DNA from: Acorus gramineus
Taxonomy: Eukaryota; Streptophyta; Magnoliopsida; Acorales; Acoraceae
Direction: 5' to 3'
Length of the DNA: 64,000 nucleotides
Assembly: GCA_030737835.1 (NCBI GenBank)
Contig: JAUJYN010000022.1
Coordinates: forward strand, 2,448,712 to 2,512,711
Under the pieces are notes generated by a model. It did not search any database. It was not told where the DNA came from and was given only the letters and a program-made list of their open reading frames with translations. Positions 32,821 to 45,502 of this stretch are shown here, one piece after another (position 1 is the stretch's first letter; each line of letters starts with the position of its first letter). Position numbers and translations under genes: made by a program.

Positions 32821-35800
32821 TGTTGTGCCTGTGTCATTCGGAGCGCTCTGATTGAAAATTTGGTTACATAATTTTTTTCTCTTTCCCATAGAAGTTATGT
32901 ATTTCCAATTTGGTATTTGGATTTGATTTTGTTAAAATCCAAGATGAAGAGGTTTAAATATGATTTTATTATGAGATTTCCAGTTTTGAGTTAGCTTTCG
33001 TACAAAAGTGGAATTAGATCAATTGGACTCCTGTAGTAAAAGTTATGGGTATTTTTCCAATATACCCCGGGGATGAAAATTCTGGTAGCAGCCCTGCTCT
33101 ATGTTTAGCTCTAATTTCAGAATAGCTGGAGAGATTATTTGATCTTGGCATAAACACAAAAGTTGTAGATAATCCTCTTGGCTTTCCAACAGAATTGGAA
33201 TTGTGTAATTCGGAGCTACATTGAGGAAGTTATGGCTGTTCTAGTGAAGCATGTGCAGAATTTCTAGTCAATGGATGAATAGGTCATTTCCACCCCTCTT
33301 TAGATATTTATTTTCCCCAAACAAATATCTCTCTCTCTCTCTCTCTCCCTCCCATTCCCAACGTGGGATCCTAGCTCTCTCTTCCTCTCTCTCAAGCCCC
33401 CCAAGTGTTTGTTATATCTCCTCAATGAGATGGAGAAGGAGATGGTGCAAGTGCAAGAGGAGTTTGTGTAGGTTTTGTTGTTGTTGTTGATCTCCTCTCT
33501 CTCAAGCACCCTCTCATATCTTGTTCTCCCCCCCCCCCTGATTTTCAGCCAAGAAGGAGGCTGAGGAGGCTGAAGAGGTGGTGGTGGTGGTTGAGGTGGC
33601 CGTGGGCGCGTCGAGAGCCCCGCATCTCCCCCTTTCCGTTTCCCTCTTTTGGTAAGTCCTCTTCCCCTTCTTTTTTATTTTTAGGGTTGTTGGGATGCTT
33701 AGGGTGTTCATGCATGCTATGCATATGGGTTAGGGTGTGTGTGAGGGGTTGGGGAGGGTTAAAAAGGGGTAAAGGTAGGCTGGGCGCGCGCAGGCGAGCG
33801 CTAGCAGGCGCAGGCGGGCGCGCCGACGCGTGCGGGCGCGGGTGCGCGCGGAGTGGACGCGCGGGTGCTAGCGCGAGCGGGAGTGCGCGCGAGTGCGCGC
33901 GGGCGCGCGGGGCAGTGCGCCTGGGCGCGGGGCTAGGGGCCAGTGCGCGCGCGCGCGTGCGTGCGTGTGCTGGGGCATGCGCGGGGTTCCGAGCGAGGGC
34001 TCGCGGGCAGGCGCGCGACAGTGCGCCGAGGGTGCTGGGGCGCGTTCGTGCGTGCGTATGCGTGCGTGCGCGTGCGGGGGGCCATGCGTGTGGCTGCCCG
34101 AGGGTTCGGGTAGGTGTCGGGGAACTCGGACTCGCGTGCGTACGTGCGTGCTCGCAGGCGAGCGAGTCCGTATGCATGCTTGTCCGAGTATTTGGTATTT
34201 CTAATAATTTCTATGTGTATTTGTGTAGTTTACCACCATATTGAAGGCCCTTACCCTGCAGATCTCGTCGGATGGGATGCACGAGGTCTCGGGTAATGGT
34301 GAGTGGTTCGATTCCAATCCCTCCCCCCCTCTAGGGATGCGCTCGACGCGCGTAGTCGCGCGTCGCGCATCGATGGGGCCCCTTAAGCTATAATATGTAG
34401 ATATCTTGCATGCTAGGCTCATATACAGGTATTGCATCTATGTACGAATGATTGTGTTGCATGCGCCCTCTCTAGTATGGGCATGTATGTTGTAAATGTG
34501 TATGGATGTATGGAATATGACATGTCTTAGGTAGTATTGCAATAATACTCCCACAATATTAATGGGAATATACACATGAATAAGTCTGGGTTAATAACGG
34601 GCAACTGCCTAATATTCCCTTGCGATAAGACTCGAGGGCGTGGCGTAGCTGTTGCACCCATGCTAATGGGGCAAAGCTATGACCAGCTGCATGAGATGAT
34701 GATCTCTCTCGCCCTCTCCCTCTGAACGAACTGAGTAAGTAGATGCGATTTCCTACTCGACTCAGGTTCGTTTGGAATATTGGCATGCACCTGTTAGTGC
34801 GCGAGATCGCGCTTGACCCTTTCTTTTAAGTTGGCGATATCCAACGGATGTTAGAATATATTTTGTATGGTTATGTGATAAATGACCATGTATGCATGTT
34901 GTATGATTAATTATGATGTGAATCGATGATTAGGGAGTATCCCTATGATTAATTGATATGGGATTGTGCATATGGTTCATGCACATATCCAAGATTAAAT
35001 TATCCTCTAAAATATATGCGCAAATTAAAACTAATTAGGCCTAGCTGGAATAGGCGTGGGTATGACCCGCTGTCGGGTTGTACCTTATTAGTTAGAGCGC
35101 TAGCGATGTAATCGCCCCGTGCATCCGAGCGATGCCCTCGTTTGGAATTCAGGAGAATTCATTAGCTTATGGGTTTACTTCTACGTGAGAGCAGAGGTAA
35201 CCCCTTTGTGTCTGAGCAACGCAACGGTGTGGGAGTACAGTAGTATTCTATATCTCGATAAGTGATTATCGAGAGTAGTTGTTTTTCATTAGGTTCGCTT
35301 TGCGAACGTGGGATCGTTCTCCCCTTCGTTGGATCCGAGTAGGGACTCCCCGGCGTTGGAAAGCTGTCCTGACAGAGGGCTCCCATCTGTAGGTACCTCC
35401 GATGCGTCTGAGGGTGCTGATCGTGGGAGTATACTAGGGCGAGGCTACGGAGTGAGGGAGAGGCTACTGGTGGACCAAGGGTGTAGAGCGGTGTTGAGGG
35501 GGCTCGAGTGTAGCTGTCCTGACAGAGGGCTCCCACCCGTAGGTACCACCGATGCATTCGGGAGCGTACTGATCGTGGGAGTATACCAGGTAGAGGCTAC
35601 CCGGGAGAGGGTTAACGAATGATGTTGCGAGCGTGGGATCATTCTCCCCTTCGTTGGATCCAAGTAGGGACTCCCCGGCGTTGGAAAGCTGTCCTGACAG
35701 AGGGCTCCCATCTGTAGGTACCTCCGATGCGTCGGAGGGTGCTGATCGTGGGAGTATACCAGGTAGAGGCTACGGAGTGAGGGAGAGGCTACCGGTGGAC

Positions 35801-36628
35801 CAAGGGTGTAGAGCAGTCTAAGTCTCTTCCAAAAGTCCCAATAGTCTCCCTCTGGGAGTGAGGGTGAGGATGAGGTGAAGACACATCGCCGCATGACCCA
35901 TTCGTTGTTCGACCGTTCCCATAGTTGTTGGGTCCGATCTCGTATTGATGTTGAAAGACATCGTGGGTCAATTATCTTGATGTAGATGATCCAGTAGTGT
36001 TGTGTAGACCAGTAATTCCAGGTCTCTTTGACCGACGGTATGGTGTCTCCCCAAAAGTCCCAAGAGTCTCCCTCCGGGAGTGAGGGTGAGGGGTGAGCTT
36101 GGTCGCGCCGCCGCGTGACCCAGTTATCCATGGGTTTCCACCCATGTTTTCCTTGAAAGGAAATTGATTATGTATTGAATTGTAGTATGGTGATTGGTTT
36201 CCAGCCACTCACTGAGCTTGTAGCTCACCTCTCGCATACTGTTTTTTTCAGGGGCAGTGTTGGGAGTGGAGCTGGAGCTTTCCTGTGGCGTGGTCTTATG
36301 GGCGTGGAGCGTTCTTCCGGCGGGTGGCGAGTGCGAGGTTGTCAGCATTCCTAGAGTCATTTTATGCTTTGTAAATCGTGCATGTGGCACAGGTTGTATT
36401 TTCTTTGGTCTAGACTTGGCTCTCACAGGACAGTGATTGTGTATTCGAGTCTGTAATAATGTTTTTGATTTACAAACATTGTTTATATATTATGCTTCCG
36501 CTTTTCAGTCAGTTATCATTATCTTGCTTTGCCGCCTTGTGTATTGTTGTTGGAGTCTTTATTGACCTCAGCTATTGATAGCTGATATTTTATTATTGCC
36601 ACGTCTCGGGGATGCCTGGGGCGTGACA
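32821..36628 (+). repeat. Solo LTR, subfamily B, inside the Tat 5' LTR
   Basis: 3808 bp from TGTTGTGCCTGTGTCA to GGGGCGTGACA, flanked by GACGC (32816-32820) and GACGT (36629-36633). Contains a GC-rich block (about 33780-34100), the 36-37-bp cassette at 34262-34298, the GAATTCAGGAGAATTC palindrome at 35145-35160, and an internal direct repeat of about 190 bp (about 35305-35494 and 35625-35818) with a partial unit between. No internal region is attached, so it is a recombination-derived solo LTR. Confidence 0.88.
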
Positions 36629-36724
36629 GACGTGTCACACCAAGACGGACATGGGCCGTCTGTGGGACCTGCAAATCTGAGTCTAGATCCTTAGTCATAA
36701 TGACGCTTCCGAATGTGATTGATA

Positions 36725-36964
36725 CGAGTAGTCTAAAGCACGACCAGATATGAGGTCTGGTCAGTCGACCTTACTCTTCAGAAACAAGTAGTCTAAGGCA
36801 CGACCAGGTATGAGGTCTGGTCGGTCGACATTACTCTTCGAAGGCGAGTAGTCTAAGGCACGACGAGACATGAGGTCTGGTCGGTCGACCTTACTCCTCG
36901 AAAACGAGTAGTCTAAGGCACGACCAGACATGAGGTCTGGTCGGTTGACCTTACTCCTCGCAGG
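36725..36964 (+). repeat. Four-copy 60-bp tandem repeat in the Tat LTR
   Basis: The unit GAGTAGTCTAAGGCACGACC... followed by AGACATGAGGTCTGGTCGGT and CGACCTTACTC repeats four times at an exact 60-bp period, with a few substitutions per unit. Each unit contains the partial palindrome GACCAGA...TCTGGTC. It lies within the presumed Tat 5' LTR. Confidence 0.92.
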
Positions 36965-37214
36965 CGTACTATGAAACGTATGGGCGAGCACATCAAGAGA
37001 CCCCGAGCAGAATGGAGAAATAGTTAGAAGACCACTAACGCCTATAACTGCCAAGTTGGCACTTAAGGCCCATTACCAGCAGAACGTGGGTAATCAAGAG
37101 CCGACGTGAAGCATAAATATTAGGGATGTTTCCCTGGAAGAAAGCCCACTAGACACTTAGTGGCAAGGCAGTTACAAAGGTCATTAAAGAAACTATGTGT
37201 GGCTTGATCCCCAA

Positions 37215-40207
37215 TGTCACGCCCCAGGGCGGCCGTCCCCGGGACGCGGCAAGTGTATATATATGATATCAGCAGTCAATACAGGAAGTCAATAACATAC
37301 CCTAAACAACATCCAAAATGGCAACACAGACAACAAAGGGGCTGACATGATATATACACAAATAGCGGAAGCTAAAAGACTGAGTCTGTAAATCAAAACA
37401 TATTACAGACTCGATACATAATCAACTGTCCTGTGAGAGCCAATATATACAACACGACTTGCAATATAATACAAACGTGTGCCCAAGCACGGAAATATAA
37501 TACATACAATCAAGAAGGGATGCTGATAGCCTCTAACACTCGTGGAATGTGGCGCTGCTCCGCTACTGCTGAGGTCCCTCGGGGAGCTCCTCCTCCAGAT
37601 CCGACTCAGATGACACTGGAGAAAAAAATATGCGAGGGGTGAGCCACACGCTCAGTGAATAGCACAACCCATGCATCACAATTTATATTAACCACAATAA
37701 TTATTCAAAGCCTCAAAGTGGCAGGAACTACACAATCCAGTGGGTCGCAACATCGTCGACCCACCACACCCTCACCCTCACCCTCCAATAGGTGACATAG
37801 GATATTGGGACTGACTAGGCTGTTAATCACCCTTGGTCCACCGATAGTCTCTCCTCCACTCCGTAGGCCGCCTGGTCTACTCCCACAATTCAGCACAGTC
37901 CGTCCCAAATCAGGAGGTGCCTACTGATGGGAGCCCTCTGTCAGGAAGGCCTGTCTAACGCTGGGGCAGTCTCTATACGGATCCAATGAAGGGAAAAGAA
38001 ACAGCCTATCCACACGTATACGATCCACTTGGATCCGCGGTATTCCCTTAACTGGAAAAAGAAACCTTGGGAGGGCACCATGAGGTCCCGATATAGGATA
38101 TCCCGACAACCAAACAAGGAACACGGAGTACCCTAGCCCGGGTCTCAATGCTGACTTCGCAAGGCCCCTTAATCTAGAGAAGGGAGATTCTAATGGTGTC
38201 ATGAATTCTTCAGAATTCCTCCAGGGCGCATAACCAAGATGCGGGGAACATATACAATAACCATCAAGTTATAATACTTACTAAGGCATGCATAAATACC
38301 ATAAGTTCGCATTTAATTTAATAAATTAAACTAATAGGACACATGCATAGGTCGAGGCTTTCCTAGCATGAAAACATGGTGACAGGATGCATGGCTCTTA
38401 CACATATCCTAAGGGTGCAAGTCCCTAACATACAAGGTCTAGGGTGTCATGCATACTACATATTAATCATGCTTGCATAGATTACATATTATACAAGTTA
38501 ATATTAAACTATGGTGCCCCAGGGGAGGACGGTATATGCCCAAGTGCATATAGCGCCTCCCTACTTGGTTGGGTTGTCCCACTCACTAATAATCGGGTCG
38601 TCGCGCGACCGTCCGTCAAGATCTGCAAGACAGGGTAATCAACTCGGTGAGTAAAATACACAAATATATACAAAAATACACTAAAATACCCAACACTCGG
38701 ACAAGCGTACATACGGCCTGTACGCACGCGAGTCCGAGCACCCCGACTCAATCCCGAACCCCGGGCAGCCGTACGCACGGCCACCCGCCCCAGGCGCATA
38801 GCCGTGCCCCAGCCCGCACGCCCAGACGCACGCCGAGCCCCTGCCTGCATGCCTGGACACGCTGACGAGCCCCCCGGGTGCACCACGCGCTCACTGCACC
38901 CCAGCGCAGAAACCCGCGCGCACACCCGCACGCCCTACACCCCAGCGCAGCACCCCGCGCGCACCACCCACTCGCCTCACCGCGCGCGCACAGCATGCAC
39001 TGCGCCTCTGCCCAGCGCTCCGCCCGCACGCCCCCGCACAGCCCCCTGAGCGCAGCACCCGCACGCGGCCCCGTGCGCATAGCACGCACTGCGCCTCTGC
39101 GCATCGCTCCGTGCGCACGCCCTCGCACGGCGCCCAGCGCGCAGCACCCGCACACTCCTACTCCACCCGCGCGCACGCCCGTGCGCATGCCTGCGCGCCC
39201 GCGCGCGTGCCCTGCCAGCCTGCTCTGCCCGCCCTGCCTGCCAGCCCGCCTGCCTGCGCTGCCTGCGCTGCTAGCCTACCCGAGACAACCCTACCACCTC
39301 CCCGACGGCCACCAATGGCCACCAACAGCCACCAACCGCCACCAACAGCCACCCAAACCACCATGAAAGCCTTACATACCCAAAAACACCTCCTAATCAA
39401 GCATCTAAACAAGAAAGGAAGGAAAAGAAACTCACCCAAGGAGAGGAAAGGAAGGGGAGGATGATCGGGTGCTCTTCGCGCACCGAAACACCGCCTCCAA
39501 GACTACCACCACCGAGATCTCCAACTCAGCCAAAGAGGGGCTGAAACAGAGGAGAAAAGAGGGTATGAGAAGGGGTCACACATGTGGGAATTCGAATCCA
39601 AGACCACCGGAAGGTAGATCGGGTTCTTACCTATCCTTTCTCTTCTTAGGGTTTTTGATTTCCACCACTAGAACTAGGTCAAAAGGGGGGATTAAAGAGA
39701 GGGAGAGAGAGAGAAATTTTGGAGAAGATGATGAATAGGAGGCTTATGTTGTCGTGGGATTTCTTTATACTCACACACCCACCACACACTCTCACACCCA
39801 CACTTAGATTAGCCCTAATTAGGTTTAGGCTAGGATTAGTGAGGTTTAAGTGCACTTTGACTTGGGTCAACCCATCCACACTAGAAAACAAAAGAGTTGA
39901 CCAAGTCATGGGCCCACATTGACCAAGTCAAGTCTCCCAATGACTTCTCGCTCGGTCAAAACCCGGATACGCTTCGAAACTGTGAAATTCTGAAACATTA
40001 CCGGAATTCGATGAAATTTTCGTGAGTGGCTTGGAATGGCACCAGGACACATAATATGCAGTTAGATTTTCAATCGGAGTCCTCAAACTCAGGATGATAG
40101 CTAAAAGTCCAAAATTTTAGCGGTTCCGATCAAAAAATGAAAAAGCTGAAAAACTGCCAGAATGTTCCAATGGTTACCAAAAGGCTAAAAGTGACACATA
40201 TGTAACA
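37215..40207 (-). repeat. Solo LTR, subfamily A, inside the Tat 5' LTR
   Basis: 2993 bp on the minus strand, flanked by a perfect CCCAA duplication at 37210-37214 and 40208-40212. It has the 36-bp cassette at 38587-38622, the GC-rich block at about 38700-39290 and the palindrome at 38203-38218. Unlike other A LTRs, its usual module site is empty (near 38255-38285) and the module sits at a second site (38054-38166). Confidence 0.95.
38054..38166 (-). mobile_element. LTR-borne module at a second site (candidate MITE)
   Basis: About 113 bp with inner ends CCTTGGGAGG and CTTCGCAAGG on the plus strand. It is flanked by CCTTAACT (38046-38053) and CCTTAATCT (38167-38175), a probable imperfect target duplication. 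It lies on the other side of the GAATTC palindrome from the site used in the outer and inner LTRs. Confidence 0.6.
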
Positions 40208-40368
40208 CCCAAGGGGTATGTAGGCAGCCTATAAAGTGGTCGCGAGATAGCACTCTAAAGGCCCAGTCAGTGATTGAGTCAAAGACAGTCATAAATTCTT
40301 ATACTCCAAGTTTATTTTACCACAAAAAGATATAAAAATTTAACTAAAGGGGGTAAATATCCACCTCA
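40208..40368 (+). repeat. End of the Tat 5' LTR
   Basis: Resumes the Tat LTR after the solo LTR and ends ...CACCTCA just before the primer site. It contains GTCGCGAGATAGCACTCTAA, which resembles the 25-bp repeat in the Tat 3' region near 63258-63319. Confidence 0.65.
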
Positions 40369-40371
40369 ATT

Positions 40372-40388
40372 TGGCGTCGTTTGTGGGA
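40372..40388 (+). other. Primer binding site of the Tat element
   Basis: TGGCGTCGTTTGTGGG matches, with one change, the TGGCGCCGT-type primer site widespread in plant Tat and Athila elements. It sits three bases past the LTR end. Confidence 0.8.
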
Positions 40389-40406
40389 TACTGAAACAAA
40401 AAGCCA

Positions 40407-40606
40407 ATGTCCGCAATGTCAGATCCCAGTGACACCAATGCAGGGGAACGACAAGAACAAGACGTTCTCCCATCTGACTCTGCTGATGGCTCACCGGAGA
40501 CCCTGGTTAGTCAAGTCCAGGACCTCAGGCGGATAACAGAGTCCACCCAAGAAACTCTATTTACCTGTCTACAGGGATCCATCCAGCAGATGATCGAAGC
40601 CTCAAT
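40407..40606 (+). pseudogene. Start of the Tat gag region
   Basis: An acidic N-terminus beginning MSAMSDPSDTNAGERQEQ, followed by a coiled-coil-like SQVQDLRRITESTQETLF stretch, opens 20 bp after the primer site. The region ends where the compound insert (40607-57826) begins; the rest of gag lies at 57827 onward. Fossil. Confidence 0.75.
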
Positions 40607-41277
40607 GTGTTATGCCTGTGTCATTTGGAGCCATTTCGGTTAAGCCTTGGTCACATCTAGGTCATTCAGGGCCTTTTCTTTTTTTCGATCGGAGTCGCTA
40701 AAATTTTGGCTTTTAGCCACCTACGGGAGTTAGAGTACTCTGATTGGAAATCTAACTATATATTATGGGTCCTGGTACCGTTTAGTATTACCCATAAAAA
40801 TTTCATCAAATTCTGGTAACGTTTTAAAAAATATGCAGTTCCGAATCGCATCCGGGTTTGGCCATTACTGGGTTTCGGTGGGCGAGATATTTTTGAGTGT
40901 GTGGTGCTTCTCCGCACGCTTCCCAATAAAGCAAAAATAAGTGACTCTCACAGGACATTAGAGGCCATCAACATCCTTCCTTTTGATTGTATGTATATAT
41001 TTCCGTGCTTGGGCACCGTTTGCATATTATTTGGATGTGTGTGTGTATATTGGCTCTCACAGGACATTTGATTATGTATCGAGTCTGTATTATGTTTTTG
41101 AATTACAAACTCAGTCTTTTAGCTTTTGCTATCTGTTTATACATCATGTCAGCCTTGCTTTCATCTGTGTTGTCATTTTAGTTGTTGTTTAGAGTATTTT
41201 ATTGATCTCCTGTATAGACTGCTGATATCATGTATACACTTGCCGCGTGCCGGGGACGGCTGCCCTGGGGTGTGACA
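40607..41277 (+). repeat. Short chimeric LTR (B start, A-like end)
   Basis: 671 bp. The first 330 bp or so match the B LTR start; from about 40945 (CTCTCACAGGACAT) the sequence matches the last 330 bp of an LTR and ends GGGGTGTGACA. The 3-kb middle is absent. No primer site follows; an A LTR fragment abuts it directly. Confidence 0.75.
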
Positions 41278-42743
41278 GCGGGAGTGTGTCGAGGCGCTCG
41301 GACTCGCGTGCGTACGGGCCCGTATGCATGCTTGTCCAAGTGTTGGGTATTTCTAGCATATTTCTTGTGTATTTGTGTATTTTACTCACCATTTTGGTTT
41401 CCCATGTCTTGCAGATCTTGACGAGCGGTCACGCGACGACCCGGGTATTGGTGAGTGGGACAATCCAACCCAGTAGGGAGGCGTTCGATGCACGTAGGCG
41501 TGCATTGCCCTCCCTTGGGGCACCATAGTTGCATATTAGCTACTATTAACTGTAAACTATGCCTTGCATGAATATTATGTTGTATCCATGCCCCCCTTAG
41601 ACCTGCATGTTAGGGATATGCACCCTTATATTGATTATTATGATGTGTCCATGCCACCCTAGATTTGTATGCTAGGGATATACACCCTTACATCATGTTA
41701 GAGGCCCGTGCCTGCCTAGACACCTTGCCCGACCTGTGCATATTCCCAAGTAGTTTAATTTGATTAAATCAAATGCGAGCTTATGGTTATTAGCATGCCT
41801 TAGAGAATATTATAACCTCAATGTTATAATATATGTCTCCCCGCATCTTAGTTATGCGCCCTGGAGGAATTCTTGAGAATTCATGACCTTAGTAGAGTTA
41901 CAACCGGTGTCGACGGATCCAAGAGGATCGTATCCGCGTGACTAGGCTGTCTTCTCCTTATTGGTTGGGATCCGAGGTAGGAACTCCCCGGCGTTAGCTG
42001 GCCTGGCAGAGGGCTCCCATCTGTAGGTACCTCCTGATGTGTTTCGGACTGTGCTGATCATGGGAGTATACGAGGTGAATGCTACGAGCGTGGGAGAGGC
42101 TACCCGGTGGGACCAGGGGTGGGAAGCGGTCTAGTATGCCCCAAGAGGCCCATATCACCCCCAGGAAAGGGTGAGGGTGAGGGGGGGGGGGGTGGGAGGT
42201 GGGTTGGCGATGAAATAACCCATTAGAATGTTGATGTTGCGCCCGTGTTAGGGGCTATGAATTGTATAAGGTTGATATGAATTGTGCTGCATGGGTTGTG
42301 CTATTCACTGAGCGTGTGGCTCACCCCTCGCATATATTTTTCTATAGTTATATCTGAGTCGGATCAGAAGGAGGAGCTCCCCGAGGCACATCAGCGGTAG
42401 CGGAGCAGCGTCACGTTCTGCGTGTGAGAGGCCATCAGCATCCCCCTTTGATTGTATGTATTGTATTCCGTGCTTGGGCACATGTTTGTATTACATTTGG
42501 ATGTCGTTGTATATATTGGCTCTCACAGGACAGTTTATTATGTATCGAGTCTGTAATATGTTTTTGAATTATAGATTCAGTCTTTTAGCTTCCGCTATTT
42601 GTGTATATATCATGTCAGCCTCCTTGTTGTCTGTGTTGTCAGTGTTGATATTGTTTAGAGTATATTATTGACCTCTTGTATAGACTGCTGATATCATATA
42701 TACCATTGCCGCGCCTCGGGGACGGCCGCCCTGGGGCGTGACA
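41278..42743 (+). repeat. A-like LTR fragment (middle to end)
   Basis: Begins in the middle of an LTR (CGGACTCGCGTGCGTACGGG) and runs to GGGGCGTGACA. Has the 36-bp cassette at 41415-41450. The module site near 41810 is empty (GAATATTATAACCTC). Contains a GGGTGA run and a G stretch near 42175-42200. Confidence 0.85.
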
Positions 42744-43605
42744 TGCGGGGCTCTCGACGCGCCCACGGCCACCTCAACCACCACCACCACCACGCCTCCT
42801 CTTCAGCCTCTCTCCAGCCCTCATTGGCTGCAAATCAGGGGGGGGGGGACAAGATATGAGAGGGTGCTTGAGAGAGGAGAATCAATAACAACAACAACAC
42901 CTACACAAACTTTTCTCTTCCTCCTTCACCTTCTCCTTCTCTTCTCTTTGAGGAAATAACACAAACACATGGGAGGGGATTGAAAGAGAGAAAGAGAGAC
43001 CCAAGAGAGTCCACGTGAGAGTGAGAGGGAGAGAGAGAGAGAGATATTTTTTGGGCCAATAAATATCCAAAAGAGGGATACAAATGACCAATTCATCCCT
43101 GACTAGAAATTCTGTACATGCTTCACTAGAACAGCCATAACTTCCTCAATATAGCTCCGAATTGCACAATTCAAGATCCACTGGAAAGCCAAGAAGATTA
43201 TCTACAACTTTCATGTTTATGCCAAGATCAAATAATCCCTCCAGCTATTCCGAAATGAGGGCTAAACATTGAACAGGGCTGCTGCCAGAATTTTTCATCC
43301 CCGGGGTATACTTGGAAAAATACCCATAACTTTTACTACATGAATCCAGTTGATCTAATTCCACTTTTGTACAAAAGCTAACTCAAAACTGAGCATCTCA
43401 TAATAAAATCATATTTAAACCTCTTCATCTTGGATTTTAACAAAATTAAATCCAAATACCAATTCGGAAATACATAACTTCTAGGAGAAAAATTATGTAG
43501 CCAAATTTTCAATCAGAGCGCTCCGACTCCTGCAGGTGGCTAAAAGCCAAAATTTTAGCGACTCTGATCGAAAAAAATAAGGCTCCAAATGACACAGGCA
43601 TAACA
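42744..43605 (-). repeat. B LTR start fragment, minus strand
   Basis: First 862 bp or so of a B LTR in reverse, ending with the complement of TGTTATGCCTGTGTCA at 43605. It closely resembles 32821-33620, including the CTCTCTCT and GTTGTTGTTG tracts. It directly adjoins the minus-strand internal remnant, so it is its 3' LTR remnant. Confidence 0.85.
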
Positions 43606-45502
43606 TTTTGCTCCCAAGTGGTCTTATGCACCAGACTGGTGCTACCGACACACTTTAATCAAAGGAATGGTCTTAGAATGGAGCTTCTTCACACGTTTGT
43701 CCATGATCTCGATCCACTGCTACACGAACGACGAAACCAGCTCAAGGGTGAGGCAGTCGAACGGAATAACATGAGAAGGACCGAGGACATAACGCCTCAG
43801 CTTCGAGACAAGGACGACGTCGTGGGCATGAGCCAACTTTGGGGGAAAGGCTACATGTCAAGCCACCTCCCCAATCCACTCAAGGATGAGAACTTTTCCG
43901 AAGAAGGGCCGACTCAGCTTGCCCCAATGTCGAAACAGAGGATGCCCTTAAACTGGGACACCTTCAAGAAAAACATGGTCGCCAAACCCGAAGGTAATCT
44001 CCTAGAGACGATGACTTGCGTAGCCCTTTTGTCAGTTCCGGGAGGTGCGGATGCACACACTAACCAATCGCAAGGTAAAAAAAATAACTTATGGCCGCTC
44101 CAACTGGCGCTCGTAGAGTGCCTTTTACAGTTCCATCTCGAATGGCAGTCGTCTTGCAGGCATACCCCACCAAATGGGTGGTGCCTCACCCAACTGTCCC
44201 AACTCGAGCATGCAAGCACTTAACATGTCCTCCAAGGTCTGAATCGTCCTCTTTGCCTGGCCATTCGTCGGCGATGAAATGCTATACCTTAAAATGGAGG
44301 CTTGCGCCTAAGCCTACCAAGGCTGCGCCACAACCTAAAAGTAACCCTCGCGTCTCAATCCGAAATAGCACCGGCCAGAGTGCCATAAAGACGAAAAATC
44401 AAGAAGGCAAATACCCGCATCAAGGCGTTCAGAGACTCAGTCAGTCAGATAGGGAGGAAAGCGCGGACTTAGTCAGTCGGTCAATGATCAGCTAGACGGT
44501 GTTGCGACCCGAATGTGACTTTAGTGAGCCTGCAACAATCCATGATAACTCACTCCCACGTCCACTAAGGAATCTCGATGAACTAACACTTTCCACGCAA
44601 TAATAATTCTTGAACTTTGCCTGAGGGCATGCCAACCAAGGGGCAACGAAGTTACCCATATCGCCTTTACATTGATAACCTCAACGAAGACTACCTCAGA
44701 GTAGTCCACGGAAACCCAATAAAACTTTTGAGGTCCCCGAAGGCATCCAGCGCATTCGTCAACCTTGACGGCAATACTTAGAACTCGTAGTGCCTGAAAC
44801 GGTCATCAACGGAATGCCCGACTCCCAGATCTCCAATTGTGGTACCCCGCGCGAAGATCGATCTAAAAGTAGACATTGACTCCATAGCTGGTCAAACAGA
44901 TCATCAATTCGTGGCAAGGGGTACCTGATCTTCAACCCCTATAGGAAGATCAAAACAACTCCTCAAATGATTAAGTCTGAATTCCGCTCCTCGAGCATCT
45001 CAATGCTCCTCGGCCTGGCGCTCATGATGACCTTGACACTCTAGGTAAGCCGATCAACCGCACTTAATCCGCAAGATGCGCAACCAAAGGTCGTTGAACC
45101 CTGACAACGCCTATGCGACATCATCTACCTGATATGGCGGTTGAGTCCCATCACGAACGCTAGCATCGCGTCTCCTCATTTGCGACCAATGTGGGGGCAA
45201 AACGTGACAATATCGAAAACTGTGCTTCACATGCTGCCACTAACTGGTCGCCCAACTACAATCATTAGAACTCCAGCATCCTGCACTCAATGGGCAGATT
45301 CATCACATGGATCCACGCCCTCGACATCATCCGGTAGCACTCCCCCAGCGTGGCCTCTACCTGGTAGCCTCCCATGCCCACTATCTCTGCCATATGGGCG
45401 CACCAACAAGCATCCTGGATAGTATCTCGGAGCACCTCACAGGGCTCTAGTCTCTATCGGGTAGCCTCAACACGTGATGATATATTGAAGCGACTCCAGA
45501 TG
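43606..45502 (-). pseudogene. Decayed chromovirus interior, minus strand
   Basis: Reverse-strand pol-derived sequence, recognisable by alignment with the plus-strand copy at about 51290-53400 and by integrase-like phrases (LRRYV-type region near 43790, TDGQ-like region near 44260). Heavily decayed with many breaks. Continues at 49007-49415 beyond the inserted solo LTR. Confidence 0.75.

Noticed and set aside
33527-33540. Biological significance of poly-C/poly-G runs (also near 42838-42850, 4921-4932, 54138-54148)
   Set aside because: Homopolymer runs at equivalent LTR sites are slippage-prone and may include sequencing error.
36725-36964. CRISPR array
   Set aside because: The 60-bp units are contiguous with no unique spacers, and the context is a plant LTR.
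42744-43605. Independent gene with Thr-rich frame
   Set aside because: It is the reverse-oriented start of a B LTR, matching 32821-33620.
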